From the NCBI GenBank assembly GCA_016647705.1, contig CM028338.1, positions 18,745,577-18,809,576 of the forward strand: a stretch of 64,000 nt of DNA. Reading direction: 5' to 3'. Below, piece by piece: positions 11,259 through 23,430 of this stretch. Under the pieces are notes generated by a model that saw nothing but the letters and a program-made list of their open reading frames with translations, had not been told where the DNA came from and searched no databases. The DNA is from Eucommia ulmoides (taxonomy: Eukaryota > Streptophyta > Magnoliopsida > Garryales > Eucommiaceae). Positions within the stretch are counted from its first letter, which is position 1; every line of letters starts with the position of its first letter. A program made the translations under genes and the position numbers.

Positions 11259-13396
11259 TGTTGGCCCAGTAAAATACCCAAGAGGGGGGGTGAATTGGAT
11301 AATTAAAAATTTATCAGAATAATACTTCAATAAGTCAAATAATTAATTTTAATCCCAAATTAATTATTATCTTTATATCACAGCAGAATTATATAATCAA
11401 CTAAATGCACACAAAACAGCAAAAATAAACAAATTAAAAATTGCAGCACACCAGAGATTTATAATGGCTCACTAAGCTAATTTTGGCTAATCCAGTCCCC
11501 CCGAGCCCCATAGAGAGTCACACCCACTAATACTCAATATCCCTTTAAAGGTAGAAACTAAACCCCCCACAACGTTTCTTTTATAGGCTCAGAATCAACC
11601 TTTACAAAATTCTTTTCACAGGCTAAGGAAGAACCTCTACTTTCTTTAGGTTAACGAATAACCTAATTCTTTTTAACACTAAGGCAAAAGAATCAAAACC
11701 TCACCAATACTCCAAATATCCTTTTACTTGATAAAGATTGAACCGTTACAAAATTCCCAAAAAAAAAAATCAATTCTATCCAGAAAGAATTACTACCTAA
11801 ATCTCTTTACAGGAAGAGACTGAAAACTGACTACCCTTTGATTAAATACCCCCAACAGTATTTAATCTGTCACACTACTCACTAATAAAAATTGATAAGC
11901 AAATAATCTCATTCGAAGCTTTTACCACCCCAGATAAATTAAAACTCGATTAATATCCCAAATCTAGTGATAGAAAAGTGTGAGATTAAAAATCTAATTT
12001 TAAACAAAATATGGGTATCAAATAATTGAGCACGTAATCAGATTCAAAAAATTATTTATAAAATAATTTCGTAAATAAAAATTAGAAACAATTTCTAAAG
12101 GTCAATTTCCAACAATTGAATAGGCTATGCATAAATAGAAAGTAACTAGAAAGATCTCACTCGGAATCCACATAAAAAATAAATAGAGCGATGATACTTC
12201 AGATCTGGTAGCAACAAAGATTAATAGTAATGATTCTCAAGATCGTCTCTTAGAATAGCTCTCACAAAATCTCAGAAAAATAACTCTTAAAACAGAACAA
12301 TATGATCTTATAGCTTTAAGCTCAGTTCTCTTGATTAATGATATATGAAAAACGTAGGTCTATATATATGGGAAATAAATCAGCTCTCTAACGGCTAGTT
12401 CCCATGTGTCAAGACAATTAAATGCTCTCTTAGACCCCATGTATCATTATGACTTCATTTTGGTTCAATTCACTTAATTATAGCTTTTAAAATTTTCAAT
12501 TAAGTCCCCCAAATATTTCTCATTCTCAATTAGAATAGAATAGAAACAATTTCATATACCAAATTGAGAAATATTAAAACTTAATGAACCAACTTAATAG
12601 GATTTAAATAATAGATGAAGCATATCTTAAATATCAATAAATCCGTTAAATCTCTCTCAAATCCCAACTAAAAATGGATACTTTTAGATATGATTTAGGA
12701 ATGCACAGAATCTTGAAACAGCGCCCACAGTCGATCAACCAGTCGACTGCTAGATTCAGTATCAAAGGTGTTGCGTTCATCGGTCGACCTATCTATCGAC
12801 TTGGAGATTCAGAGGGTTTGATTTACCTTCACCGGTCGACCTACTTTTTGACTTAGAGATACAGAGAGTTTAGCTTCTCTTCACCAGTTGACCTGCCTGT
12901 CGACTTAGAGATACAGAGAGTTCATGCTGCTTTGTCCGGTCGACTGACCAGTCGACTTATATATGCTGGATCTCTTTTCTGAACTCGTTTTTAACTTATT
13001 CTCTGTTACGTTTTCGCTCCTTTAACCATTTTATTTTCTAAATAAGCTCCACTAATTTCTTAAATTCCATTTTAGTCAATTATAAATATTTCTTTTTAAA
13101 TACACATAAGAGCAAATAATTTTATCTTATCAAAACACACATAAACAATAAAAAAAATTTGTGTCGTGTGTATTCCTAATTGGAATATTAAGAGTTAAAA
13201 TTCACTTGTGTTGTTTTTCCTAATTTCTTCAAACTCTTAACTCTTCATCATCTTTGACATCATCATTTAGCATCCATTTATAAATTTATCATTGCATCTT
13301 CATCACCGGAACTTAATTAATAGAAATACTTGAACAAACCATTAGTTCCATCAAAATATCAACACTTAATTATTCCTCAAAATCTTAGGATTAGCA
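11259..13396 (-). mobile_element. Copia-type solo LTR nested in Athila LTR
   Basis: Reverse-complement relative of the LTR at 51884-55423. On the minus strand its end reads acccaattcacccc then tcttgggtatttta, a form common at the ends of large plant Copia LTRs. A TATA-like tatatatagacc is present in minus-strand sense near 12360. It interrupts the Athila LTR cleanly. The flanking 5-bp duplication is recognisable but diverged (gcttc/gtttt against gcttg in the uninterrupted LTR). No internal region is present, so it is a solo LTR. Confidence 0.7.
12742..12956. repeat. GTCGAC palindrome cluster in Copia LTR
   Basis: GTCGAC occurs at 12742, 12783, 12835, 12900, 12939 and 12951, within loosely repeated units that also carry acttagagatacagagag. 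The other copy of this LTR has the same kind of cluster at 52322-52506. Confidence 0.65.
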
Positions 13397-13985
13397 GTTT
13401 TTTATGGTATTAGGATTGATTTTGAGAATACGGGGTTTGACACTCGGGGAGGTAACCCTAGATTCGGACTAGGGTTTAAACATAATGTGACGATCTAATA
13501 ACCCGGGAGGGAGTTAATAAGTCTGCAATCCGTGACGTTGGGGTGAGACTCATGAGACCAAGTATCGTATAGACGCTTGAGTGGAATTTCGGCATTAACG
13601 CGAAATCACATATTCATTCACTTTACACTTGGGAAAAATAGTGAATGAGATTTCGATACCGAGATTGTCGAATAGGATGAATGCCATTAATATAAACTAG
13701 ATTGAAATAAACACGTTCAAATGAATGAAGTTAATCACTAGGCAATAATTTCCCATAAACGTCATACCACTATATTAGTACGTTATATTAATTAGTTTAA
13801 TTAGATAATTAATTTAGTATATTTATTATAAAAACTATATTTTTATCGCCTAGATAAAGTTAGGTTATGATAGTCGCGGTACTCAACGACCGTATAATCC
13901 AATCCGTATGGATACGACAACCCTTACTCTTCCCAATCTATACTAAAACTTGACCCGTACACTTGCAGTGAAAATATCGTTAAAT

Positions 13986-14490
13986 TTTTGTTTTTTTTTT
14001 ACAAGTGAGTACGACATTCTTAAATGATTGTTCAGGATTGTTTCCAATTTATCTATAAAGGTTCGAGAGTAACTGTATGCCAAGAGTTGTGCCTTGGGTA
14101 TCGATAAGTTAATGACGTTAACCCGTTTTCTATTCCTGATATATCCTTGGCCATGTTCCAAACCGAACCAAGTCCTTTTGATCTTTATGAAAGGCTTAGC
14201 CTACATTAGTGGAGAGTGGAACTCAGTCAAGCGTATGAATATCCTAATCCTTTACGATTTAAATTCATGAGCTTCATTAGTTGATAGTCCAATCCGATTG
14301 TTAGATAATTATATTATTGAGTTTCCCACACACACGTTGAAATGTTCTAGAATGACGTTTACCATTATTGAATGTCGAAATTATGTTTTTATTCGTGTTT
14401 TGTTTTTGTGTTAGTTAATTTAGTTGTGTTTTTTATTTTAGTGTGAGTGTTTTGCTAGAGGATTAGCAAAATTTCAAGTTTAGGGGTATT
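13986..14490 (+). mobile_element. Internal remnant of Athila derivative
   Basis: Non-coding. It matches 60885-61479 (acaagtgagtacg, gtggagagtgga), the stretch before the 3' LTR in the sister element. No primer site or coding frame is present. Confidence 0.6.
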
Positions 14491-15893
14491 TGATAGGTGT
14501 TATTTTTCTATATATTCCTAAGCCGATTTTGGTAGTTTTCAAGTATTTTTATAACGTTTTATTATGCTTTAATACGTTTTTATTTATTTTGTTATAAACT
14601 AAGTATTTGGGGTGAAAATGGACTAAAATGGTCCATAAACAAGCAAGTTAGTAGAAGAACAGTAGAGAAAAAGGGCAAAAATGCCAAATTCAGAACCTGC
14701 ATCCACCGTTGCAGCGGTAAAAATACAGAGAGTTGTTGAAAGCTCCACCGCTGTAGCAGTGAAACCCCTACTGCAATGGTCAAAATGCAGAGAGCTTCAC
14801 CACTGCAGTGGTCACCTTCCAGAATCCTACCAACCTCTCCACTGCTGCAACAGTGATCCCACCGTTGCAGCGATTAGCGGTAGATTTTTTAAAATATTTT
14901 AGGATATTTTGAGATATTTTGTATCCTATAAATATCATCTATTTACCTCCAAACACGTGGTAAACGTTTTCGAGAGTCTTGAGAGCTCCTAGGTCGATCG
15001 ACCAAGAGAAGATCACCACGCGAAGAAGAGGAAATGTTCTCAGAGCGGATTTAGCGTCGATTCTTCGGATAACAGCTAGTCTCCTCGTTTCTCTCTTTCT
15101 CTCTTAGATTTGGTTGATTGTTTTGTATATATTTAGCGTATATTTTGTTGTATATTTGGTTAGGGCCATGTATAGCTAAACATATATTATCTAGGGTTTA
15201 ATGTAATTCAAGAAAACGTTGTTTATATAAAATCTATGTTTCGTTAATGGTTGTTCATGTTTATACGATTGTGTTAATTGTTTTATTACAATCTTAATAT
15301 GCTTGTTATGGTATTAGGATTGATTTTGAGAATACGGGGTTGACACTCGGGAGAGGTAACCCCGGATTCGGACTAGGGTTTAAATACAACGCGACGATCT
15401 AATAACCCAGGAGAGAGTTAGAAAGTGTGCAATCCGTGACATTGGGGCGAGACGCATATGACCAAGTGTCATATAGACGCTCGAGAGGGACTTTGGCATT
15501 AACGTGAAGTCACATATTCATTCACTTTACACTCGGGAGAGGTAGTGAATGAGATTTCGATACCGAGATTGTCATATTGGATGAATGCCGTTAATATAAA
15601 TTAGATTGAAACGAACACATTTAAGTAAAAGAAGTTAATGCCTAGGTAATAATTTTCCATTAACGTCGTACCACTATATTAGTATATTAGATTAATTAGA
15701 TAATTAATTTAGTATATTTATTATAAAAACTACATTTTTATCGCCTAGATAAAGTTAGGTTATGATAATCACGATACTCAATGACCATCTAATTTAATTT
15801 CTATGGATACAATAACCCTTACTCTTCCCAAGCTATACTAAAACTTGACCCGTACACTTGCGGTGAAAGTAGCGACGTATTTACGCGCTACCA
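14491..15893 (+). mobile_element. Right LTR of Athila derivative
   Basis: It runs from tgataggtgtt to gcgctacca, followed by the duplication ATCAC. It contains the six-palindrome block (14703-14875), a TATA-like tataaatatc and the long conserved U5 with acccgtacacttgcggtgaaa. It is not interrupted, so it serves as the reference for the left copy. Confidence 0.75.
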
Positions 15894-15898
15894 ATCAC

Positions 15899-16660
15899 TA
15901 ACAACGAGACTAGGGATTCTTAAATTCAAACTTTCTTCTCAAAGTAAAACATACTTGAATTCTTTATTGACAAAACATTGAGAAAAGAAGTCCACTTTGT
16001 GCGCCACTTCCACTTCTGAGAGAGCCCTTGTTGAGAAGTTGAAGTGATTTGGTGTAAGGGGTTTTTGGTGGTGATTTGTGGTTATTGAGGGTAGAGAGTT
16101 AGATTTTAATGGAGATTTGAGTATGATGGTAGAAGATTTTGAATGGGTTGGAGAGTTTAGTTCAGTTAGGGAGAGATTGGTTGAGTGGAGGATAAAATTT
16201 TGCGGTTTGAAAATGGTGGAATAGTCTGAAACTCGAGATTTAAGGATAGATCAACGGGGGGCGCTATATCAGGGTTGACGATGCAATGCAACGCGCATCT
16301 GATCTCTTCAAGTCTACGAGCAAACGCGTTGTAGCAAGATCAAATTTCGTTGCAGCGGAATATGGGCAGTGTCCTTTTCTTTTTGGCACACTGCAGTACG
16401 TGTTAGGTGCGCTGCAGTGGAAATCTAGCAGACTCTCTCATTTTGGCACGCGATAATGAGCCTAGGTGCGCTGTCGCAGGAATCCAGCAGTGTTTGTTCT
16501 TCTTTCACGCACTACAGCAGAAATGTAGCAGTGGCTATTCTTCTCCAATGCCATTCACTTCAGTTCCTTATGTGTAAAGGACTCCCACACATCCCCAAAT
16601 GGCCTCCAATTTTCTCAATACTCCCTAATTGCGCACCATAACCAAGGTTTCCCACACATA
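15899..16660 (-). mobile_element. 3' non-coding part of minus-strand Athila element
   Basis: Non-coding stretch downstream (minus strand) of the integrase. It ends next to the conserved gcctcctaagaagtgattg motif (minus strand, near 16705), which typically follows pol in Athila-type elements; a plus-strand counterpart is at 59920-59945. It holds several ctgcag- and gcgctg-containing runs but no frame of note. Confidence 0.45.
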
Positions 16661-16989
16661 TAATTTTTTTAGATAAAAAAAAAAATTATAAACTTAGTTG
16701 CCTCCTAAGAAGTGATTGATTTAACATCACGAGTTGGACCTAGCTATTGGCCTCAATTTGGATCGACGAGCGAGATACTCTCCACGAAGTGGTCATCTCC
16801 ATCATAGTATTGCTTGAGTCAAAGACCATTAACTCAGAAAGGCTCTCCATTCTTATCTTCTAGCTCCACAGTACCGAATTGAAACACCTGGTTCACCTTG
16901 AATGGTCCGAACCATCTTGATTTCAACTTTCCCGGAAAAAGTTTCAATCGGGCGTTGAAAAGCAACACTTATAGTCCTAGAATTAACTC

Positions 16990-18177
16990 TATCCTCAAGA
17001 TGTGTTTGTCATGCCATTTCTTGGTCCTCTTCTTGTATAGCCGGGAATTTTCATATGCCTTTTATTAGAATTCTTCTAAATCAATGAGTTGTAGAGGTCT
17101 TTGTTCATCGAAAGCCTTGAAATAGAAATTGAGCTTCTTAATTACCCAAAAAGCACAGTGCTCCAACTCCACCGATGAGTGGCATGCTTTTCCAAACACC
17201 AATCGATATGGACACATTCGACTTGGTGTTTTGAAAGCCGTGCAGTAGGCCCACAAAGCATCATCAAGTTTAATTGCCTAATCTTTCTGATTTGTATGAA
17301 TTGTCTTCTCAAGAATTTGTTTAACTTCCTGATTAGAGACTTTGGCTTGCCCGTTAGTTTGAGGATGGTAGGCTAGTTCTATCTTGTGCCTCACTCCAGA
17401 CTAAGTCAAGTGTTTGTTGAAAATTTTGTAACAAAATTGAGTTCCTTCATCGCTAATGATGGCCCGAGGAGTCCGGAACCTCGTGAAGATGTTATTTTCA
17501 AGAAACTTCAACATCACCTTTGCATCATTGGTTAGCATGGAAACGGCTTCCACCTATTTTGATACATAATACACTTCCAACAAAATATACTCTAGAACAA
17601 ATGAAGAAAGGAACTGTCCTCTGAAGTCAATACCCCATACATCGAAGATTTCCAACTCAAGAATATTTGTTAAAGGCAACTCATGCCACCTAGAAATGTT
17701 ACCAACCCTTTAGCACCGATCACAAATCTTCACAAAACCATAAGAATCTCAAAAAAGAGTTGGCCAATAAAGATAAGATTGAAGTTCCTTTGCAACTATT
17801 CTAGTTGCACCAAAATGTCCCCTATAATGCGATGAAAGACAATAATGGAGGATATTCTGGATCTCTTCTTCAGGAATACATCTCTGAATGACTTGATCGG
17901 AGCATTTTTTGAACATAATGGGATCATCCCACGGATAATTCTTTACATCATGCAAAAGCTTTTTCTTTTGAAGGCTAGACAAGTCCGAGGGTAACATATT
18001 TAAAGCAAGATAATTGACAATATCCGCATACCTAGGAAGTTTTACGTCAACATTGAAAAGTTGCTCATCCAAAAAGACTTTCATAACGCAGGAGTAACCA
18101 CCAACATCTTCAAGCTCAAGTCTTAGAAGATGATCCGCAACAACATTCTCACTGCCCTTCTTGTCACGAATCTCCAC
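16990..18177 (-). pseudogene. Athila integrase fossil
   Basis: The minus-strand frame at 18177-17749 starts with the RNase H/integrase junction (ENVVADHLLRLE) and carries the zinc-binding region (HYCLSSHYRGHFGATRIVAKE) with the YWPTLF end. The core and tail are recognisable down to 17065, with [20 protein letters not shown]. It would insert the element into DNA. Broken. Confidence 0.8.
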
Positions 18178-18179
18178 AT

Positions 18180-19604
18180 CAAACTCTTGAAGTAAGAGAA
18201 TCCACTAAATTAAACGAGGCTTGGCATCATTTTTCTCAAACAAGTAATGGATAGCTGCATGGTCTGTGTAAATAATTACCTTGGATCCTATGAAATACGA
18301 CCGAAATTTGTTACAAGCATAAACTATTGTCAATATCTTTTTTTCTGTAGTGGTGTAATTCCCTTGTCCATCATTAGGAGTTCTACTTGCATAATAGATG
18401 GCCCGAAAAATCTTCTCCTTTCACTGGCCTAAGACTGCTCCAATCGTATAGCCACAAGCATCACACATAATCTCAAACGGCTAATTCCAATCGTGTGCAA
18501 CCATAATGGGAGCTAAAATTAATTTTCCTTCATCACATTGAAAGCCTTCAAACAAGAATCATCAAATTCGAAAGGAGCATCTTTCTCAATTAAATTACAC
18601 AAGGGCTTCACAATCTTCGAAAAAATCCTTTGTGAATCTTTGGTAGAAGCTGGCATGGCCTAGAAAACTCTGGATCCCCTTGATATTGGACGGTGGAGAA
18701 AGCTTCTCAATCGTGGCTATCTTTGCTTGATCCACTTCTATTCCTTTGGACGACACCCGATGACCTAAAATAATTCCTTCCCGCACCATGAAGTGACTTT
18801 TCTCCCAATTCCAAACTAAATTCTTCTCTTCACACCTTTCCGACACAAGTAACAAGTTATGGAGAAAATGATCAAAAGAAGACCCGAATACCAAGAAATC
18901 ATCCATGAAAACTTCCATTACGTTCTCAACCATATCAGAGAAAATTGTCATCATACACCTTGGAGACGTGGTCGAAGTATTATAAAGATGAAGGGCATTC
19001 TTCAGAAAGAGAATATACCATATGCGCATGTGAAAGTGGTAATTTCTTGATCCTCTAGTGCAATGGATATTTCATTATAGGTAGAATACCCATCAAGAAA
19101 ATAGTTGTAGTCATAACCAACCAACCGGTCTAATATTTGGTCAATAAAAGAAAAGGAAAAATAATCCTTCCTTATGACCTTGCTCAACTTTTGATAATCT
19201 ATTTATACATGCCACCCTGTGACATTCTGAGAGGGGATTAGCTCATTATTTTCATTTTTAACCACCGTCATCCCTCATTTCTTCGGTACCACTTGCACGG
19301 GGCTCACCCACAGACTACCCGAAATTGCATAAATGTTCCTGACATTCAATAGCTTAAAAACTTCGACTCGAAAAACTTCCTTTATTACCAAGTTAAGGCT
19401 TCGTTGATGCTCAATTGAGGGCTTATAGGAGTCCTCTATAAGAATCTTGTGCATATAATTGGTTGGGCTTATCTCTGTGATGTCGGCAATGGACCAAGTA
19501 AAAGAAAATTTGTGCTTCTTCAACATAAGGAGTAACTTTTCTTCTTCTTCTTCTTGACTTAATGATGTCAAAATGATCACCAAATTAGTAGAGTTCTTCC
19601 CCAA
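18180..19604 (-). pseudogene. Athila reverse transcriptase and RNase H
   Basis: RT start: FTWSIADITEISPTNYMHKI and WVSPVQVVPKK (19604-19275). The RT palm carries the catalytic FMDDFLVFG, followed by LGHRVSSKGIEVDQAKI and IQSFLGHASFYQRF (19029-18595). RNase H-like sequence follows to about 18180. It would copy the element's RNA to DNA. Broken fossil. Confidence 0.85.
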
Positions 19605-20056
19605 AAAGGCATACCAAAGGTGCTTGGATAATTTTTAAAAACTAATATGCCTTGAGGTGCACTTGAAGAACCTGATGAACCCTTATGCCCCTCAAGAATA
19701 TCCACTTGATCCACATTAACCGCTTCACTAACCAAAGCCGCGAGAGATAGAACACAATCCACAACACTGTCTTCCTTGGTACATCCCTCTTCACCAAAAT
19801 CTACTATAGATAAGGAATTAGCAAAACTATACTCCAAAGTATCATAATGCACAATCTCTCAAATGAACTCTTTCATGCAAGAGTCTACTACCTCCACCCA
19901 ATTATAAGTCATACTTTCTTCCGGAAACCTCATGGTCTTGTAAATGTTGAACTTAAATTCCTCTTCATTGACCCTTAGAGTTAGATTCCCACTATGCACA
20001 CCAATCAAAGCCCTTCCGATTGCAAGAAAATGGCTCCCAAGTATAATGGGAATTTC

Positions 20057-20728
20057 TTAGTCTTCTTCCAGCACAACAAAATCAACCAAAAAAATAAACT
20101 TATTTGCTATTACCAACATATATTCAATAAGGGCTCTTGGATAGGTAAGAGAACAATCAATCATTTGCAAGGAAATAGTAGTAGGTTTCACTTCTCCAAA
20201 CCCTAACTTCCAAAAAATGGACAAAGGCATAAGATTGATACTAGATTTAAGGTCGTACAATGCCTTTTCAAAATTAGAACTCCCAATGGTGCATGGAATG
20301 GAGAAGATTTCGTGATCTTTCAACTTTTGCGGTAGTTTACGTTGAAGAATTGCACTACATTCTTCCATGAGCCTAATGGTTTCGCATTCCTCTAAATTTT
20401 TCTTCTTAGCCATGATTTCCTTCAAAAAAATCCCATAATTGGGCATTTTCTCTAATGCATCTGAAAAAGGAATGTTGATGTGAATTCTCTTGAAAATCTC
20501 TAGAAACTTAGCAAATTGGTTGTCCAACTTCTTCTTCTGAAACCGTTGTTGGTACAGTAGTGGTGGATTGATAATAAGAGGTTTGTCCAGGAATGAGATA
20601 GAATCTAGAGTTGCCTTGGGAACTTCCTTTTGCTTTTCATCCATAAAGGCCTCATTTTCCCAACTAGATTTCTTCTTGGACTCATCCTCCTGTGGATTTT
20701 CTTTGTCAACTGCATTCGCACTTCCCAA
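20057..20728 (-). pseudogene. Athila aspartic protease region
   Basis: A 223-residue frame with FSIPCTIGSSNFEKALYDLK and SSINLMPLSIFWKLGFGE, the retropepsin flap and catalytic region of Athila pol, after an upstream linker (FLEIFKRIHINIPFSDALEK). The catalytic position in this family normally reads D-L-G-A-S. This is part of a fossil gag-pol. Confidence 0.8.
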
Positions 20729-22299
20729 GGTGATAGCCTTGCAATCCTTTGGGTTTGTTTTCGTATCACTTGTAACTTTCTCGAAGATTTCCCCTTGATA
20801 GAGCTAGCAAGTTGTTCAATTTGTGGCTCAATGGACTTCATAGTGCAATGAGTCTCAATGTTGCCAAGACAAGCCTCATGCTTATTAAAATAATGATGAG
20901 CTTCCCTCATGAATGTAGACAATATGTCTTCCAATGATGGTTTCTTCCTGTCAACTTGTTGTTGTTGTAAAGAAAGACTCGATTGTTATTGTTCACGAAA
21001 TGACATTCCTTGATTTCATTATCATTCCCCAGTTGGGAAACACTAGCCATATCCTCTATTTCTCTACTTGATGAGGCGTTCTTGGTGTCCAAAGTATCAA
21101 TTTATTTCGTGAGCTTCAAAACTTCGGCCAACAAAGTAGCTAGAGGATCAACCTCTTGAATACTAGCTACCTTTAGTCCCATATTGCGCACATCGGGCCA
21201 TTAAAAATTATTTGCCGCAATCTCCTCCAATAACTCTTGAGCTTCCTTAGAAGTTTTAGATAGCAAATAACCAATGGATGTGGCATCCACGATCGTTCTA
21301 GTTTGTCCATCCAACCCATTGTACAAGAGTTGGATTTGAATCCAATCTTGATACCCGTGTTGGGGGCACCATCTCAATAAATCCATATACCAGTCCACAC
21401 CTCAAAAAGTGGCTCATAATCCTTTTGCCAAAATTGAGCAATTTTTCCTATCAATTGTGAAGTCTTCAATTGGGGAAAGAACTTAGTGAGGAACTTCTGG
21501 GCTAATTCCTCCTAAGTAAAGATGTTCTCCGCTTGTAGAGATTGGATCCAACCTCTAGCTCGATCCCAACGAGAGAACAAGGATAACCTTAGCCGAATGA
21601 CATCCTCCGTGACTCTATTAATCTTCACGGTGTCGCATATATCCTAGAAAGTCGCCAAATGGACATTAGGATCTTCTTGTAGAAGCTCGCCATATTGGTT
21701 TTGTTGAACCATGTTGATCAGGGCAAGCTTCAACTCAAAAGTTTTGGCCTTGACTACTTGGCTTCTAATCCTAGAGTAGTTATCATTCACAACGAGTCTA
21801 AAATAATCTCAAAGGACCTATTGTGGTTGTTGTGGTATTGGTTGAGGCGGTGGTTGTTGTGGTAGAAGATTATTACTTTCGTCGACTATTTCCTGAGCTT
21901 GGTCTCTCCTTTCTCTCCTTAATCTCCTAAGCGTACGTTCAATTTCTGGATCAAGATAAACGAGTTCCAAGATTTGAGCTCTTCGCATGTACCTTTCCAA
22001 CCACAGTGTAGAACAAATAAAATTAGAACAAATAAAATTAAATTGATCAGGGCAAGCTTCAACTCGAAAGTTTTGGCCTTAACTGCTTGGCTTCTAATCC
22101 TAGAGTAGTTATCATTCACAACGAATCTAAAATAATCTCGAAGGACCTGTTGTGGTTGTTGTGGTATTGGTTGAGGCGGTGGTTGTTGTGGTAGAAGATT
22201 ATTACCATCGTCGACTATTTCCTGAGCTTGGTCTCTCCTTTCTCTCCTTAATCTCATAAGCGTACGTTCAATTTCTGGATCAAGATAAACGAGTTCCAA
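20605..22299 (-). pseudogene. Athila gag fossil
   Basis: Recognisable Athila gag parts on the minus strand are a proline/glutamine linker (QQPPPQPIPQQPQ), VLRDYFRFVVNDNYSRIRSQ, YNGLDGQTRTIVDATSIGYL with LLEEIAANN (21398-21201), and a C-terminal part with IEPQIEQLASS (20934). The N-terminal part occurs twice (22299-21919 and 22000-21740). It would form the capsid of virus-like particles. It is broken. Confidence 0.75.
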
Positions 22300-22431
22300 G
22301 CTTCGAGCTCTTCACATGTACCTTGCCAACCACAGTGTAGAACAAATAAAATTAAAACAAAAAAAAAAATTCCTAAATTAAGATAAAGTCACTTGGTTGC
22401 AATATTAGTTGAAATTTCAAAAATTACTCAA

Positions 22432-22448
22432 TCCCTGGCAACGGCGCA
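22432..22448 (-). other. Athila primer-binding site (tRNA-Asp type)
   Basis: The minus strand reads tgcgccgttgccaggga beside the LTR end, close to the tggcgccgttgccgggga form complementary to tRNA-Asp that is used by Athila-type elements. It fixes the LTR/internal border. Confidence 0.7.
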
Positions 22449-22454
22449 AAAAAC

Positions 22455-23430
22455 TTGTTGCGATATTTATGCGCTATGTGTAGTCACAAGTGCATGAGGC
22501 TAAACAAGTAATAAAGTGAGTAAGTGAGTGAGTATCGTTCCCTCAAAGATTGATAAAATGAAATTGACTAAGTACCACAATTAAAATAACCTAATTTTAT
22601 CTAAGCAATAGTGATTTAAGTGATGAAAATTAAACTAACAACAAAATTAATGATTGACAAAAAGATAAAATATCTAATGGAAGAGTAAATTGACGGGAAT
22701 TCAATGGAATAGGAACTCTAGGGGGTGTGACATCATTTTGCTAAACTATGCTAATCTAATTTTAGCTTGTTAATTAAATTCATGCTCAATTATTAATCAT
22801 GGGTATCTAAAATAACCTAACTCCCTCTCTCGATTTCCGAGTAAGGTAATTTGTATAATTACTTAAATAAAAATCTCTATTTAATTAAACTAATTATCTA
22901 ATCATTAAGTCTTGCCCATTAAAAGACTACCCAAACTATACTACCATCTCAAACTAATATACTAAGGGTCGTGTTTCTCCGGTATCAATGTGCAAAATTA
23001 CCTCTCTCAAGTGCCTAATCCCACACATCTATGATATTCAATTTATCTTGTGAATAAATTAGAGAATAGTCATAAAGAAACACAAATGATTAAAACATGA
23101 AATTAAATTAATAAGATATTAAAGTCTCAAAGCATAATTCATACAAAATGATGTCAAACCCCTCTAGAGTCCCTATTCCATTGAATTCTCTTCAATCCAC
23201 TCTTCCATTAGCTATTTTATCTCTTTGTCAATCATTCATTTAGCTGTTAGTTTAATTTTCATCACTTAAATCTCGGTTGCCTAGATAAAATTAGGTCATT
23301 CTAATTGCGGTACTTAGTTGATTTCTTTTTACCAATCCACGAGGGGATGATACTCACTCACTCACTCACTTTACTACTTGTTCGGTCTCATGCACTTGCG
23401 AGTACACAGCGTATAAATATCGCAACATTT
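22455..23430. repeat. Large inverted repeat inside LTR DNA
   Basis: The left arm (22455 to about 22745) and right arm (about 23140 to 23430) are reverse complements with roughly 85-90 percent identity by eye. The arms contain tgcgatatttat, aagtgcatgag and a gagtgagtgagtgagtat run. The spacer of about 395 bp is ordinary LTR sequence. Confidence 0.8.
22458..23170 (-). mobile_element. Athila 5' LTR (U5/R side)
   Basis: It joins the primer site and is similar along most of its length to the solo LTR at 56138-57520, for example ttaattaaattcatgc and the ctcgcccattaaa-like run. Near 23160 it stops resembling that LTR in order and runs into an inverted copy of its own first ~290 bp. The U3 side is missing here. 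Confidence 0.65.

Larger units (their letters stand above)
10415..13985 (+). mobile_element. Left LTR of Athila derivative (interrupted)
   Basis: The two arms 10415-11258 and 13397-~13985 line up with the continuous right LTR, and the break falls inside the run atatgcttgttatggtatt of that LTR. A long C tract followed by an A tract lies at about 10866-10905. The 3' end is less well conserved than in the right LTR. Confidence 0.65.
10415..15893 (+). mobile_element. Non-autonomous Athila derivative with nested Copia LTR
   Basis: Two related LTRs (10415-~13985 and 14491-15893) flank about 500 bp of non-coding DNA. That DNA matches the segment just upstream of the 3' LTR in the 57933-63084 element. 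A polypurine stretch (aagtttaggggtatt) precedes the second LTR. The target duplication ATCAC is exact (10410-10414 and 15894-15898). No gag or pol is present. The 5' end of the internal region is missing, so it is a heavily reduced copy. The first LTR was later entered by a Copia solo LTR. Confidence 0.75.
16661..22457 (-). mobile_element. Athila-type gag-pol fossil
   Basis: Minus-strand order is primer site (22448-22432), gag (22299 to about 20.6 kb), aspartic protease (20728-20057), reverse transcriptase and RNase H (19604 to ~18180), and integrase (18177 to ~17000). That is the Ty3/Gypsy order, and the sequences are typical of Athila. A roughly 300-bp stretch of gag is duplicated in tandem at 21740-22300. 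The fossil is broken in many places throughout. Its 5' LTR starts at 22458. The 3' side is interrupted by the 10415-15893 insertion. Confidence 0.8.

Noticed and set aside
10627-14875. Regularly spaced palindromic repeats resembling a CRISPR array
   Set aside because: The units are diverged, the spacers are short and shared between the two LTRs, and the setting is a plant LTR.
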